Positions 54,466 through 63,993 of a stretch of DNA of 64,000 nucleotides are shown piece by piece. The stretch is from Candidatus Hodarchaeota archaeon (GTDB lineage: Archaea; Asgardarchaeota; Heimdallarchaeia; Hodarchaeales; Hodarchaeaceae): NCBI GenBank assembly GCA_016840285.1, contig JAEOSR010000163.1, forward strand, positions 65,777 through 129,776, in the 5' to 3' direction. The position numbers and the translations under genes were made by a program. Below the pieces are notes generated by a model that was not told where the DNA came from, ran no database searches, and saw only the letters and a list, made by a program, of their open reading frames with translations. Positions within the stretch are counted from its first letter, which is position 1. Each line of letters begins with the position of its first letter.

Positions 54466-54666
54466 ATGAAAGTTGCTGAAAAATCAATTGATTCAATAAC
54501 TCGGATAAAATTAAAATCTGGAACAGCAATTGAAATTCACAAGATTATTCAAGATGAAGGGATCAATCGAATAATTATCGAAAAAGGTGATGAGAGTCTC
54601 TCTCTCACCCAGGAAGAGATTTCTGATTTTATATCCTTGTTCAATGACTTCTTAGAAAGTATGTAG
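54466..54666 (+). CDS. Small protein, related to N-terminus of the next gene
   Basis: 66 residues with a strand-rich first half and a C-terminal helix (LTQEEISDFISLFNDFLESM). The layout is the same as the first 65 residues of the next protein (LEDAEARDFLNVLNQIA), with the same acid-aromatic-leucine pattern. No known family was recognised. It lies 22 bases ahead of the next gene on the same strand, so the two probably form an operon and may bind each other through this domain (inference). Confidence 0.6.
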   Translation: MKVAEKSIDSITRIKLKSGTAIEIHKIIQDEGINRIIIEKGDESLSLTQEEISDFISLFNDFLESM

Positions 54667-54688
54667 GTTTTAGAGGAGCTGAAGTTCC

Positions 54689-55696
54689 TTGGAAATTGAA
54701 TACCAAAATAAATATGTAGTCAAATGGTGTTTGGATAGGAAAGGTCCTCGTATTTGTTTGCGAGCAATTACTGCAGAAAACCGACTGCGAACAATTGGAA
54801 TATTTAGTGAGGATTTCAATTTGGAATTGGAAGATGCAGAAGCTCGAGATTTTCTAAATGTCTTAAATCAAATTGCCGCATCAACTCAATTTGCTCCAAA
54901 AACGGTTGTTCCAATTGAACAGGAAAGTCTTCCTGAAGTTAAAGAATCTGTCCCAGATGTTATACCTCGGGATGAGAAACCGATGATTGCAGAGGTTACT
55001 GCCCAAGTGGAAGGACCTGTGGCTCCTGAGGTTCCTGATTCCTCTGAAATTATACAAATTCTGAAAGAGTCAGAGCGTACTTATGCTGAAATCACACCTA
55101 GTTCACCAGATGACGTTTCCAAAGATGTTTCTCCACGAGTGGAAGAACAGATAGTTCCAATCGTTCATGAAGGTAAAAAAGAGATAATTGCAGAAGAAAA
55201 AATCGAAGAATCACTTCCAAAACAACAGAAACCAGAAGTTATGACACCAGAGATTGAGACTGCATCATTTTTCCAACAATCAGTGATGAAAAGTCCCCTT
55301 GAGATGTTACTCGAAGAAGGTGAGGGAGAGAAAGAGGTGGAGGATGCTTCGGCCGTTTCATCTGTATTAGAACCTGAAGATAAGGAGCCTTACATACCTT
55401 CCCTTGAACCTAAGACCGTATATTCTCCTGATGATCTATTAACTGAATCTTTTTTTAGTAAATTTGATACGAAGCGCACAACAGATCTTTTACAAAGACC
55501 TGAACCTGAACCTGAACCTGAACCCGAACCTGAAATCGAACCCAAACCTGAATTTAAAAGAGTAGTGCAATTAGAACCTACCCCAAAGTTCGATAAAAAA
55601 GAACCCGTCAAGACTGAAGCTGAAAGACGAGCTGAAATTGAAAAAGAGAGAGCGGAAAGAAGAAGGCGATTATGGGAACTAACACGAGGGTTCTAA
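54689..55696 (+). CDS. Acidic Pro/Glu-rich protein with small N-terminal domain and basic end
   Basis: 335 residues, starting with TTG after GAGGAG. Residues 1-65 form a small folded domain like the preceding 66-residue protein. The middle (about 70-270) is acidic and disordered, with a Glu-Pro repeat at about 272-286. The last about 30 residues are Arg/Lys/Glu-rich helix (RRAEIEKERAERRRRLWEL). No enzyme motif is present. The layout suggests a flexible linker protein that joins two partners. Confidence 0.6.
   Translation: MEIEYQNKYVVKWCLDRKGPRICLRAITAENRLRTIGIFSEDFNLELEDAEARDFLNVLNQIAASTQFAPKTVVPIEQESLPEVKESVPDVIPRDEKPMIAEVTAQVEGPVAPEVPDSSEIIQILKESERTYAEITPSSPDDVSKDVSPRVEEQIVPIVHEGKKEIIAEEKIEESLPKQQKPEVMTPEIETASFFQQSVMKSPLEMLLEEGEGEKEVEDASAVSSVLEPEDKEPYIPSLEPKTVYSPDDLLTESFFSKFDTKRTTDLLQRPEPEPEPEPEPEIEPKPEFKRVVQLEPTPKFDKKEPVKTEAERRAEIEKERAERRRRLWELTRGF
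55499..55553 (+). repeat. Tandem 6-base repeats coding for Glu-Pro
   Basis: Copies of GAACCT with few changes code for about five Glu-Pro units and then IEPKPE. The same kind of tail occurs in the membrane protein ending at 35731. The unit is prone to slippage, so the length may vary among strains. Confidence 0.6.
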
Positions 55697-55756
55697 TTCT
55701 AATTTAAATCTTACATGTTTTACTATTCCTCTAAACTGACAAGAGTTCTTTTAAAG

Positions 55757-56398
55757 ATGGAATCCTCAAGAATACCCATTTCTGCAATAATTTTTGATGC
55801 AGGGGATGTCCTTGTGCATAAGATTCCAGATGATCAAGTAAAAGTTTGGAATGAGTTCTTAACTCGCTTTAATAACTCAAGAATAGATCCTCAGGAGTAC
55901 TTTGTTCAACTGTATGAAAAAGTTCGAACCTTAGGTACCGATTTCGATTCTAAACATGTTTCATCCAATTTATCAGCTGAAACAGCAGTCAAGACTTCTT
56001 TAATTGAAGAATATGAAATTCTAAAATGGTGGAAAAATCCTGATCCTCTTCTTGTTAGAACGATATCGAAATTATGGCAAATTGGGTATAAAATTGGCAT
56101 CTTAACAGATAGTGCCCTTTCTTCTACAACAATACGTGAAGTTTTATTTCAAATATCTCCTTATGTTCATCAAATTGTTTCTTCACGTGATGTAGGAGTA
56201 ATGAAACCTCAAAAGCAAATGTACTCCAAAATATTGTTAACCCTAGAAACACCACCCAATAAAGCCCTATTCATCGCTCACGATCCTGATGAAATTGAAG
56301 GAGCCTTGGAATCAGGACTCTTTTGTGAGAATTTTAAGTTAATTGGTGATTTGAATAAATTACTCGAAGTGATTCAGAGAAAATATATTTTGGTATAA
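55757..56398 (+). CDS. HAD-superfamily hydrolase
   Basis: 213 residues. Motif I is SAIIFDAGDVLVHKI with the nucleophilic Asp kept; the second acid is replaced by Gly as in some phosphonatase-like members. Motif II is ILTDSA, motif III is VGVMKPQKQMY and motif IV is LFIAHDPDEIEGALE, where the usual GDD is AHD, so metal binding may be weaker. The ATG at 55715 (14 codons upstream) is open but adds residues that look foreign to the fold. The following GH57-like gene starts 14 bases on. Confidence 0.75.
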   Translation: MESSRIPISAIIFDAGDVLVHKIPDDQVKVWNEFLTRFNNSRIDPQEYFVQLYEKVRTLGTDFDSKHVSSNLSAETAVKTSLIEEYEILKWWKNPDPLLVRTISKLWQIGYKIGILTDSALSSTTIREVLFQISPYVHQIVSSRDVGVMKPQKQMYSKILLTLETPPNKALFIAHDPDEIEGALESGLFCENFKLIGDLNKLLEVIQRKYILV

Positions 56399-56412
56399 TT
56401 GGTGCGAAAACA

Positions 56413-57609
56413 TTGTCTATCAAGCAAACTATAGTCCCTTTTGCAGCAGTATTGCATGCATATCAGCCCCCTACACAAAAAGCGAATATTCTCGATCGTA
56501 TTGTAAAGAAATGCTATTTACCAGTAGCGCAAGGCTTGGAGAATAATCCAGAGCTTAAAATCACCTTAAATATGAATGCTAGCCTTACAGAGATGCTTGC
56601 AGACGATTACTTAATAGTGATTGAAAAATATGCAGAGCTAGCACGAAACGGCCAGATTGAATTTTTAGATTCTGGAGCATATCATCCTATCCTGCCACTT
56701 ATTTCTCAAAGAGAAGCAAGAAAGCAAATTACAATGAATAGAAAAATAAATTCTCGAATTTTTGGCTCTATTTGGAAACCTAGTGGTTTGTGGCCCCCTG
56801 AACTTGCTGTTTCAGAAACCCTTGCGACTTTGGTTGATTCCCTGGGTTACAGGTATATGATCGTTCCAGAAATAGCTATTAGCTCAAATTCTCCTTTTCC
56901 AACACCATTACTAACAAGATTACCTATCCATCCGAGTGCACCCAATCTTTTCCTCATTAACCGAAATCGTGAGGTTTCTAATAATATATCATTCCGAAGA
57001 TATGCTACAGTGGAGAATGCCTTAGAACATTTAATCCAATTAAATACACTTCAACCTGAAGGAGTATTAATCTATGCAGCTGATTTAGAAACATTTGGAG
57101 AACACCATCGAAAATATGAGAAATTTCTGATTCAACTTCTTCAATCAACTAAATCCACATCTATCTCTGATCTTACAAATTTACCAAATCAACCTATTAT
57201 AGAGTTTCGTAGTAGTAGCTGGAGCACCTCCGAGGAAGATCTATATCGAGATATTCCTTTTCCTCTTTGGGCATACCCAGGCAATAGTATTCATGAGTTA
57301 TTGAACTTTCATTCAGACCTACTTTCAGAAACTCTTGAATTTTTGTTATTCAAAAAGGATGAGACTGAATATGAGGTTAAAATGGCATTACAAGCTGTTG
57401 CTAAAGCCCAACATTCATGTCAAACATGGTGGGCCTCAACAAAAGACCATTTTAGTAAAGAATTAATCCAAAAAGGCTTTGATGCCCAAAGATCCGCGCT
57501 AGATCTAACATTGATGGCAATTGGGTTAAAAAATGCAAACTCGATTCCGAAGGGAGTATCTGATCGCATTAGTAAGCGATTGGAGCGGTACCTATCTCGC
57601 ATTCGATAA
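56413..57609 (+). CDS. Glycoside hydrolase family 57-like protein
   Basis: 398 residues from a TTG. The start VPFAAVLHAYQPP, MNASLTEML, DSGAYHPILPLISQREA and SGLWPPELAVSE follow the GH57 pattern, where the conserved Glu after PPE is catalytic in the family. A later Asp/Glu segment (YAADLETFGEHHRKYEKFL) would give the acid/base. GH57 enzymes act on alpha-glucans such as amylose, or on related sugars. It is soluble. Substrate could be internal glycogen-like polymer or a protein-linked glycan. Confidence 0.8.
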   Translation: MSIKQTIVPFAAVLHAYQPPTQKANILDRIVKKCYLPVAQGLENNPELKITLNMNASLTEMLADDYLIVIEKYAELARNGQIEFLDSGAYHPILPLISQREARKQITMNRKINSRIFGSIWKPSGLWPPELAVSETLATLVDSLGYRYMIVPEIAISSNSPFPTPLLTRLPIHPSAPNLFLINRNREVSNNISFRRYATVENALEHLIQLNTLQPEGVLIYAADLETFGEHHRKYEKFLIQLLQSTKSTSISDLTNLPNQPIIEFRSSSWSTSEEDLYRDIPFPLWAYPGNSIHELLNFHSDLLSETLEFLLFKKDETEYEVKMALQAVAKAQHSCQTWWASTKDHFSKELIQKGFDAQRSALDLTLMAIGLKNANSIPKGVSDRISKRLERYLSRIR

Positions 57610-57638
57610 AACTGTTAACGTTCAAGGAGGTAAAATAT

Positions 57639-58979
57639 ATGAAAGCAGAAATTCTTCTCCAAAAGTTGATACAATTCAAAACAATTAATGATCCAGCAAA
57701 GGACATTCGCCCTGAACCTGATATTTTAGAATATATTCAAGAAGTTGCTCAAACCTGGAATCCTGATCTTAAAGCTCAAATATTAGAAAGTCAAGGATAT
57801 GCTTCAATATATTTGGCATTTGATCCAAAAAATGTTGATATCCTGTTCATGGGGCATCTTGATGTAGTTCCCGTTAGCGAAGGATGGACATCAGATCCTT
57901 TTAGTCTAAAAATTGAGTCAGGTTTAGGATATGGTCGTGGTTCTAAAGATTGCAAAGGTTCAGTGGTTTCTTCATTACTCATGCTAAAAAAACTGTGTAA
58001 AGGAAACATTCCAATATTGAAACATCTTGGATTCTTTTTTTCTACTGATGAAGAAATTGGTGGCCAAAATGGTGCCCAATATTTCTTCAATTATCTTACA
58101 AAAAATAAAATTCTACCTAAATATGTAATTAACGTCGATGGGGGCCCTCGAGTAGTTCATAAACGGCGCGCTGGATTTGGGGTAAAAATTAATCTCGCGT
58201 CTAAGATTGTAAATTCTTTTGGACTGATGCAAAGTCAGAAGTGTTATACACGAATATTAGGAGATGATAATCGTCATAGTGCTTATTTTGTGCGAGGTTC
58301 TGATACCCATTCTGTCATAGCACTTTCTAAACTACTTCATCTTCATAGGGATTGGATGGTGAAAGAAATAGATGGAGCTTGGATAAAGGGAAATGTCATA
58401 CCTGATTATGTTGAAGCGTCTATTATTAGGGTTACAGAGGGATCAAAATCTAAAAAAATTACTTATGATGAAAATCTTACAAATATTTTACGCAAAATCC
58501 GTAGTTTAATATTGATCGATCTACCAACTGAAATTTTAAGCGAATTTGGGATTTCTGTGAATCCCAATATCATTTCATATTCTTCTACCGAAGGAACTGA
58601 AATTTATTTTGATGTTAGAGCATTTCTTTCATCTGAAAAGACTGAGGAACTAGTTAACGCCTTCAGACAACGATTGGGTAAGCTAGCAACAGATGCTGAA
58701 ATCTCATGTCCGGGATCATCTGGATATTTTCATACTTCAAGAAATGATCCCCTTGTAAAAACCGCTTCAAAGGTATTAGAAAAGTATTTTCTGCCATCCG
58801 AAGCTTGTGAACAGGAGGGAGCATCTGATGCCCGCTATACTTCTGGTATCCCAGTTATTGATTTAGGACCAAAAGGAGGCAACATCCATGGAAGTAATGA
58901 ATTCATTGATTTAGCTTCTATGAGACTATTTGCCTCCATTTATGAGGAGATTGTTTTGCGTCTTCTCAAGTTCTTGTGA
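57639..58979 (+). CDS. M20-family metallopeptidase (ArgE/DapE-like)
   Basis: 446 residues. The metal ligands are in place: FMGHLDVVPVSEGW (His, Asp), YGRGSKDCKGSVVS (Asp), TDEEIGGQNGAQ (Glu-Glu), and CEQEGASDARY and NIHGSNEF near the end. A strong AAGGAGG lies just before the ATG (57625-57630). It could deacylate N-acyl amino acids or split dipeptides; no lysine or arginine pathway genes are adjacent. It overlaps neither neighbour, though spacing to GH57 is only 29 bases. Confidence 0.88.
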   Translation: MKAEILLQKLIQFKTINDPAKDIRPEPDILEYIQEVAQTWNPDLKAQILESQGYASIYLAFDPKNVDILFMGHLDVVPVSEGWTSDPFSLKIESGLGYGRGSKDCKGSVVSSLLMLKKLCKGNIPILKHLGFFFSTDEEIGGQNGAQYFFNYLTKNKILPKYVINVDGGPRVVHKRRAGFGVKINLASKIVNSFGLMQSQKCYTRILGDDNRHSAYFVRGSDTHSVIALSKLLHLHRDWMVKEIDGAWIKGNVIPDYVEASIIRVTEGSKSKKITYDENLTNILRKIRSLILIDLPTEILSEFGISVNPNIISYSSTEGTEIYFDVRAFLSSEKTEELVNAFRQRLGKLATDAEISCPGSSGYFHTSRNDPLVKTASKVLEKYFLPSEACEQEGASDARYTSGIPVIDLGPKGGNIHGSNEFIDLASMRLFASIYEEIVLRLLKFL

Positions 58980-59045
58980 ACGGGTAAATTTACCACTAAA
59001 GAATTGGGAAAATCTTTTTTATCTTCTATTTACTCTTTCATAATC

Positions 59046-59960
59046 ATGATTCGAGTTGCAGGGATTCAAATAGCTCCAGTTTTTCTTGATGCCCAGAAGA
59101 CTTGGGAAAAATTAGAACAGCACATTCGGGAAGCCAAGTCTAATGGTGCGGAGTTAGTAACTTTTGGAGAGGCTTTAATTCCAGGATATCCGATTTGGCT
59201 TTCCCCTTCATGTGGATCTAGATTCAACGATCCACACCAAAAAATGGTTTACGGAAAATATTGGCAAGAATCGATTGATTTAGAAAATAGTGATATTCTC
59301 CTCGAAATGAAGGGACTGGCCAAAGAATTGGAAATGATGTTCATTGGAGGAGTTGCAGAAAAATCTGGGGGAACTTTATATTGTACCCTTCTTTTTATTG
59401 GTCAAAATGGGGAGTTTTTAGGTCGACATAGAAAGATAAAACCCACTTTTGAGGAACGTTTAGTTTGGGCTGATGGTGATGGTTTTGGGCTAAGAACATA
59501 CCCCCTTAGTGGTGTTAGAGTAGGTGGTTTGAATTGTTGGGAGAATTGGTTACCATTAGCTAGAGCTGCCCTCCATTTACAAGAGGAGATAATTCATGTT
59601 GCAGTATGGCCTGGAAGCCTAGGTCTAACACAAGATATTTCCCGTTTCATTGCTCTTGAAGGACGTTCTTGGGTCGTATCAACATCTGGTTTGTTACGAC
59701 CAACAGATTTTTCCCATTTGAAAGAATCTGAATTCCCAATGAAAAATATTATGGAATCACATTCTAAGAGTTGGCAAAATGGGGGATCTATGATCGTCGA
59801 CCCGACAGGAACGATAATCGCAGGCCCTTTAGTCGACAAAGAAGGAATAATATATGCTGATGTTGATCCCCTGATGGCTATTCAAGAAAGACAAAACTTT
59901 GATATAAGTGGGCATTATTCACGATTTGATATCTTCAAGAAACCGTTCCGTGATACCTAG
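59046..59960 (+). CDS. Nitrilase (aliphatic nitrilase/cyanide hydratase-like)
   Basis: 304 residues. It begins MIRVAGIQIAPVFLDAQKTW as nitrilases do. The triad is Glu 42 (TFGEALIPGYPIWL), Lys 130 (GRHRKIKPTFEERLVW) and Cys 164 (GGLNCWENWLPLAR). These motifs match true nitrilases rather than amidases, so it may convert nitriles to acids and ammonia, or cyanide. A second superfamily member lies at 46768-47601, but that is only distantly related. The TTG at 59004 would add 14 residues with no family support. Confidence 0.88.
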   Translation: MIRVAGIQIAPVFLDAQKTWEKLEQHIREAKSNGAELVTFGEALIPGYPIWLSPSCGSRFNDPHQKMVYGKYWQESIDLENSDILLEMKGLAKELEMMFIGGVAEKSGGTLYCTLLFIGQNGEFLGRHRKIKPTFEERLVWADGDGFGLRTYPLSGVRVGGLNCWENWLPLARAALHLQEEIIHVAVWPGSLGLTQDISRFIALEGRSWVVSTSGLLRPTDFSHLKESEFPMKNIMESHSKSWQNGGSMIVDPTGTIIAGPLVDKEGIIYADVDPLMAIQERQNFDISGHYSRFDIFKKPFRDT

Positions 59961-60065
59961 GTTTTTATCGCGAACGAAAGTGATTGAACCAATATGCAAA
60001 GTTTATACATTTCAGAAGTTTGATTGGGCTGCTTGGGAAGACTCCTTAAAAGATTAGAATAAGAC

Positions 60066-60878
60066 TCATATCTCTTTGAATTTTCCAAGAATTTCCTTTG
60101 GTAAGGCATAAAATCCTGTCAATAGAAAAGCTAACGAGACTAGATAGACATTAAACCAAACAAACCACATGTACTCAAGTTCTTTAAAATGCCACGGCGC
60201 CCAAGCAAGGTAGGTGATTCCAAATAAAACGAATCCAAGTGCGATTACGTTTGGTGAACTTAAATTTGTCCCCTTTCCATATTGGTACCATAAAAGGGCC
60301 AAAATAATAGCCATTGGTACAAATTCCCAGTATAAAAACCCATACATGGTAAATTCAATATCAGCAAAAACTATCAACCCAATGACAAACCAAACCTCAC
60401 CAAGAATCAAGATGATGAACGCAGGAAAGTAAACTAACCTATCATCATCAACTAAAAGCTTTGAAACACCAATCCACATTCCAGCGACCCAGATAATCAT
60501 TGGAGTTCGCCATATCAGAAAGATTAAGGGATCAGTCATATTGGCAAATTTAAAACCCCATGCTTGAAAAACTAAACCAGCTAAAGTTATCGAATAAATG
60601 AGAAAAGATATTCCCCAAATTAACTGAAAGGGGGCTTGTTCTAAAGGTCTTTTCTTAGTAAAATATCGAAAAAGTAAATAACCACTAATTGAAAGAATCA
60701 ATAAGAATCCAGCTAACGAGGTTCCAAACAAAGCATAAGATGCTGTTATTTCAGGTACAGGGAATCCACGCGGTTTTATTATCACAATAAGCGTGGTTAT
60801 CATATATAAAATTGATAATAGCACAATATAACCACTATTTCGTGTCACAAAATCGGTTATATCAGTTTTCAGGGACAT
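60066..60878 (-). CDS. Integral membrane protein with about eight helices
   Basis: 270 residues from the chosen start. Hydrophobic helices at about 15-35, 47-76, 85-110, 120-145, 155-180, 185-205, 215-235 and 240-262. No ion-binding or transport motif was recognised. GGAG lies about eight bases before the ATG at 60878, while the ATG at 60974 would add 32 residues with little sense. It may be a sensor or transporter; there is no clue from the neighbours. Confidence 0.65.
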   Translation of the reverse strand: MSLKTDITDFVTRNSGYIVLLSILYMITTLIVIIKPRGFPVPEITASYALFGTSLAGFLLILSISGYLLFRYFTKKRPLEQAPFQLIWGISFLIYSITLAGLVFQAWGFKFANMTDPLIFLIWRTPMIIWVAGMWIGVSKLLVDDDRLVYFPAFIILILGEVWFVIGLIVFADIEFTMYGFLYWEFVPMAIILALLWYQYGKGTNLSSPNVIALGFVLFGITYLAWAPWHFKELEYMWFVWFNVYLVSLAFLLTGFYALPKEILGKFKEI

Positions 60879-61004
60879 TCTCAAGGCTCCTAATGTAATT
60901 TTGAATAAGTTATCAGAAACAATTAACACATTATTTCCTTTATGAGATTTATTACAGATCAAAAATGTTACCAATTATCTTCCAATCAGAAAAGATAATA
61001 TTAA

Positions 61005-61979
61005 TTACATTTTTTTTACTAGTTCTAGTATTTTTGTTACTTCTCTGTTGATTTGATCGATAAAATACATTGGATCAACAAACGATTCAATTAAATTAAG
61101 TTGAAAATTCAGAAAAAAAAGAAGATGCATGAGAGTACCCGCAAGACGAATGTTGGATAAATTTAACTTTTTGTGAATTAATGGTTTAGCAATTTCATTA
61201 TAAGACTTCAAAATGAGACTTTGAAAATCTGAACCATATTCTAACAAGCCATTTAGCAAATTTGCCAGGTCAATTATAGGAACATCAATACGCCCCATTC
61301 CCCAATCAAGAACACAGATTTCATTGATATTCTTTACAAAGAAGTTTCCAAAATCGAAATCACCATGAATTAAAGTTAATTTTCCAGTAGGGTGTGCTTG
61401 TAATAATTTTTCAACCTTCTTAAGCTTTGATTCGAATTCTGAAACAAGATCTTCAGTTAAGTAATATGGGTGATTCATGTGTTCAGAGAGTTTTCTGACT
61501 TTGTATTTGATTTTATTTAAGATTCCAAAGTAAAAACGATATCCAAATTCTGAAACACCAAGATTTTTTAACATTTGAACATCTCGAGAGCTATCTAAGT
61601 GAAATTTGGCTAAATTTTTAGTGATTCTGGAAAAAAATGGTTTTACTTCTTCTGAATCGATGAAAAATATTGGTAATATATCATCGATTTTTTCCATAAG
61701 TATGAAGTGCAAAGACGGTTCAGAATGGCCAAATATGAACTGTGCTCCGTTGATCTTATAATCACTTGCGTATTGATGAACTAGAATTTCATTTTTAAGA
61801 ATGGAAACCATGGATTTCAGAATATAAGATTTTTCTGGGATTTCGACAAAATCGATGACTTCTAAGATAGCAAAAGGATTCTGATCTAAGATTCTCCTAG
61901 ATTTTACAGTAAATTCTTTTCCTTTCTTTAAAGTTTTAAGTAAAATAATGAGTTTTTCATTTGTAGGTGTTTTTATCAT
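61005..61979 (-). CDS. Aminoglycoside phosphotransferase (APH)-fold kinase
   Basis: 324 residues. The kinase core is seen as LTLIHGDFDFGNFFVKN (HGDxxxxN, catalytic Asp and metal-binding Asn) and ICVLDWGMGRIDVPIIDLAN (DxG-like, metal-binding Asp). The N-terminal lobe is variable, with no obvious P-loop. Such enzymes phosphorylate small molecules such as choline, homoserine or aminoglycosides; the substrate cannot be told. ATG at 61979 was taken over the GTG three codons upstream. Confidence 0.8.
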   Translation of the reverse strand: MIKTPTNEKLIILLKTLKKGKEFTVKSRRILDQNPFAILEVIDFVEIPEKSYILKSMVSILKNEILVHQYASDYKINGAQFIFGHSEPSLHFILMEKIDDILPIFFIDSEEVKPFFSRITKNLAKFHLDSSRDVQMLKNLGVSEFGYRFYFGILNKIKYKVRKLSEHMNHPYYLTEDLVSEFESKLKKVEKLLQAHPTGKLTLIHGDFDFGNFFVKNINEICVLDWGMGRIDVPIIDLANLLNGLLEYGSDFQSLILKSYNEIAKPLIHKKLNLSNIRLAGTLMHLLFFLNFQLNLIESFVDPMYFIDQINREVTKILELVKKM

Positions 61980-62047
61980 AATATCCACGTATGAAAACTG
62001 ATAATGGTTAAATAATGTTGTTTGAGCTAAGTTCTCTCAAGAGGGTC

Positions 62048-63403
62048 TCAACTTGTTTTTAATATTCTAGTATGAACATATCTTAGAATGATATATCCAA
62101 CAATACCTGAAATAAATGAACCAATAATAATCCCAATTTTTGCCATAATAAGATTATTCGGATCGATCAGTGCAAGACTCGCTATAAAGAGGGACATTGT
62201 AAAACCAATACCTCCTAACCATGCACCACCATAAATGTGTCCCCAGGTTAAGCCAGAAGGCAATTCTGTCAAACCTAATTTAACGGAAATCCAAACAAAA
62301 AGAAAAATTCCTATCTGTTTACCAAAAACTAATCCAAATATTACCCCTAGAGTTATTGGTTCGAAAAACATGTTTGGATCAATAGCCTCGATAGTAATTC
62401 CTGCATTTGAAAAGATAAAAAGAGGCATAATAGTAAAAGCAACCCAATAATGCAAACTCCTTTCAAAACGCTGTAATGGGGTTTGGACATTCAAGCAGGA
62501 AACTTCAAGTGTCTTTAACGCAGCAAGATGTTGACGATTAAGAAGAATCTCTTTATCACGAGGTCCAGCTGCTTTGAATCTTTCTAATATCAGTTGCCCC
62601 TCTGTAATAAATTCATCAGGATTAATTCTTGTTCTCGAGGGGATCGTGATTGCTATCAATAACCCTGCAATGGTTGCATGCACACCACTTAAGAAGATAA
62701 AGTACCATAAAAAGACGCCTATTATTGCATAAACCACATGATTTTGAACTTCAAACCAGTTGATGAGGAACAATCCTAGTAAAAGGAAACCTGCAACCAC
62801 TAAATAAGTTAATTCGATATTATGAGAGTAAAATATTGCTATAATCATTACAGCACCTATATCATCAACGATGGCTAGACTTGTTAGAAAAATTTTCAGT
62901 GAAAATGGAACTCTCGTGCCTAATAAAGCCATAACACCAATAACAAAAGCAATATCAGTTGCCATAGGAATACCCCACCCTCGTGATGCACTTGGATTAT
63001 TAATATTTACGATTACATATAATAAAGCTGGAATAATCATTCCCCCAAGAGCTGCAGAAATAGGAAGAATTGCTTTTTTTGGACTTTTTAATTCTCCCAC
63101 AAGTAACTCTCTTTTGATTTCTAATCCAACAACAAAAAAAAAGATTGCCATTAATCCATCATTTATCCATAAATGCAAAGGTTTGCTTAAGATCAATCCA
63201 CCTAAAGATAATTCAAGATTTGTTTCCCATAATTCAAAATATTGATGTGCCAATTGCGTATTTGCTATAAATAAGGCAAATATCGTACACGTAATCAATA
63301 AAATTCCACTAAATTCTTCTGTTTCGATGAAATCTTTAAATGGTCGTCGAATCTTTACAGAGGGTCTTTTTCTATGCTTTCTTAAAGCTTGATTCGAGTT
63401 CAT
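62048..63403 (-). CDS. nhaA: NhaA-type Na+/H+ antiporter
   Basis: 451 residues with about 12 membrane helices. The signature INDGLMAIFFFVVGLEIKRE leads, and the sodium-binding pair is the two Asp in TSLAIVDDIGAVMIIAIFY. PMATDIAFVIGVMALLG is also typical. It should exchange Na+ for H+ across the cell membrane and so keep pH and sodium in balance. A cytoplasmic insertion of about 60 residues between helices (with EGQLILERFKAAGP) is as in other NhaA proteins with a long loop. GGTGAT lies eight bases before the ATG. Confidence 0.93.
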   Translation of the reverse strand: MNSNQALRKHRKRPSVKIRRPFKDFIETEEFSGILLITCTIFALFIANTQLAHQYFELWETNLELSLGGLILSKPLHLWINDGLMAIFFFVVGLEIKRELLVGELKSPKKAILPISAALGGMIIPALLYVIVNINNPSASRGWGIPMATDIAFVIGVMALLGTRVPFSLKIFLTSLAIVDDIGAVMIIAIFYSHNIELTYLVVAGFLLLGLFLINWFEVQNHVVYAIIGVFLWYFIFLSGVHATIAGLLIAITIPSRTRINPDEFITEGQLILERFKAAGPRDKEILLNRQHLAALKTLEVSCLNVQTPLQRFERSLHYWVAFTIMPLFIFSNAGITIEAIDPNMFFEPITLGVIFGLVFGKQIGIFLFVWISVKLGLTELPSGLTWGHIYGGAWLGGIGFTMSLFIASLALIDPNNLIMAKIGIIIGSFISGIVGYIILRYVHTRILKTS

Positions 63404-63780
63404 TGTTTTCAATCACCGTAAGAGAGATTTTCAGTTAATTTTTCTCTGAAAGTAGAGATATTCTCAGTTGTTTTATAATTGATTTTAGGATGGATCATAA
63501 TGAGTTAATTTTTTTTCAGAATTTAGAATAAATTGTTTTAATTTTCCTCAGTAAAGTACTCAGGAATAATCAATTTGATCATTAAAGTGTGGAACATTTC
63601 TTGACAACAAATTTTTAATTTCATTGAAAAAATTCAGATGAATTTTGGAATTAGATGTAATTAGAAGATTAAATAAAAGAAAATAATTTCTAGAAAAGAC
63701 TAAAAAGTAGACAAATTAAAAAGAAAATGTTTTTAGTAATTAGTAATTCAAACAAAGCAATCACTTCAGGAGGAATCTTT
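63404..63780. other. AT-rich intergenic region
   Basis: About 377 bases of very AT-rich sequence with no gene or RNA seen. It must carry the promoter of nhaA on the left (minus strand) and of the small coiled-coil gene on the right. AGGAGG at 63768-63773 is the ribosome site of the latter. Confidence 0.4.
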
Positions 63781-63993
63781 ATGAGTGAAAAACTCCGCAG
63801 AGAAATAGAAAAATTAGAAAATCAAGCTAAAAAATTAGATCTTGAGGTTATTCAAAAGCAGAAAGAAGTAGAAAAAATTCGAAAAAAAATCACATCAATG
63901 AAGATAGAAATGAAAAAGAAAATGGGGGGAGAAAAAGAAAAAGCTTTGAAAAAGATAGAAGAGAAAAAAACCAAGAAAATAAAATATGACTGA
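63781..63993 (+). CDS. Short coiled-coil protein
   Basis: 70 residues, all helix, with heptads of Leu/Ile/Val and Lys/Glu (LRREIEKLENQAKKLDLEVI) and a Lys-rich end. The start was placed at the ATG seven bases after AGGAGG; an earlier ATG at 63727 lacks such a site. The function is unknown, as is typical of small coiled-coil proteins. It lies at the edge of the window, so its partner gene may be outside. Confidence 0.55.
   Translation: MSEKLRREIEKLENQAKKLDLEVIQKQKEVEKIRKKITSMKIEMKKKMGGEKEKALKKIEEKKTKKIKYD

Noticed and set aside
55390..55611. Antisense frame rich in Gly-Ser
   Set aside because: It is the mirror of the Glu-Pro repeat codons on the other strand, not a gene.
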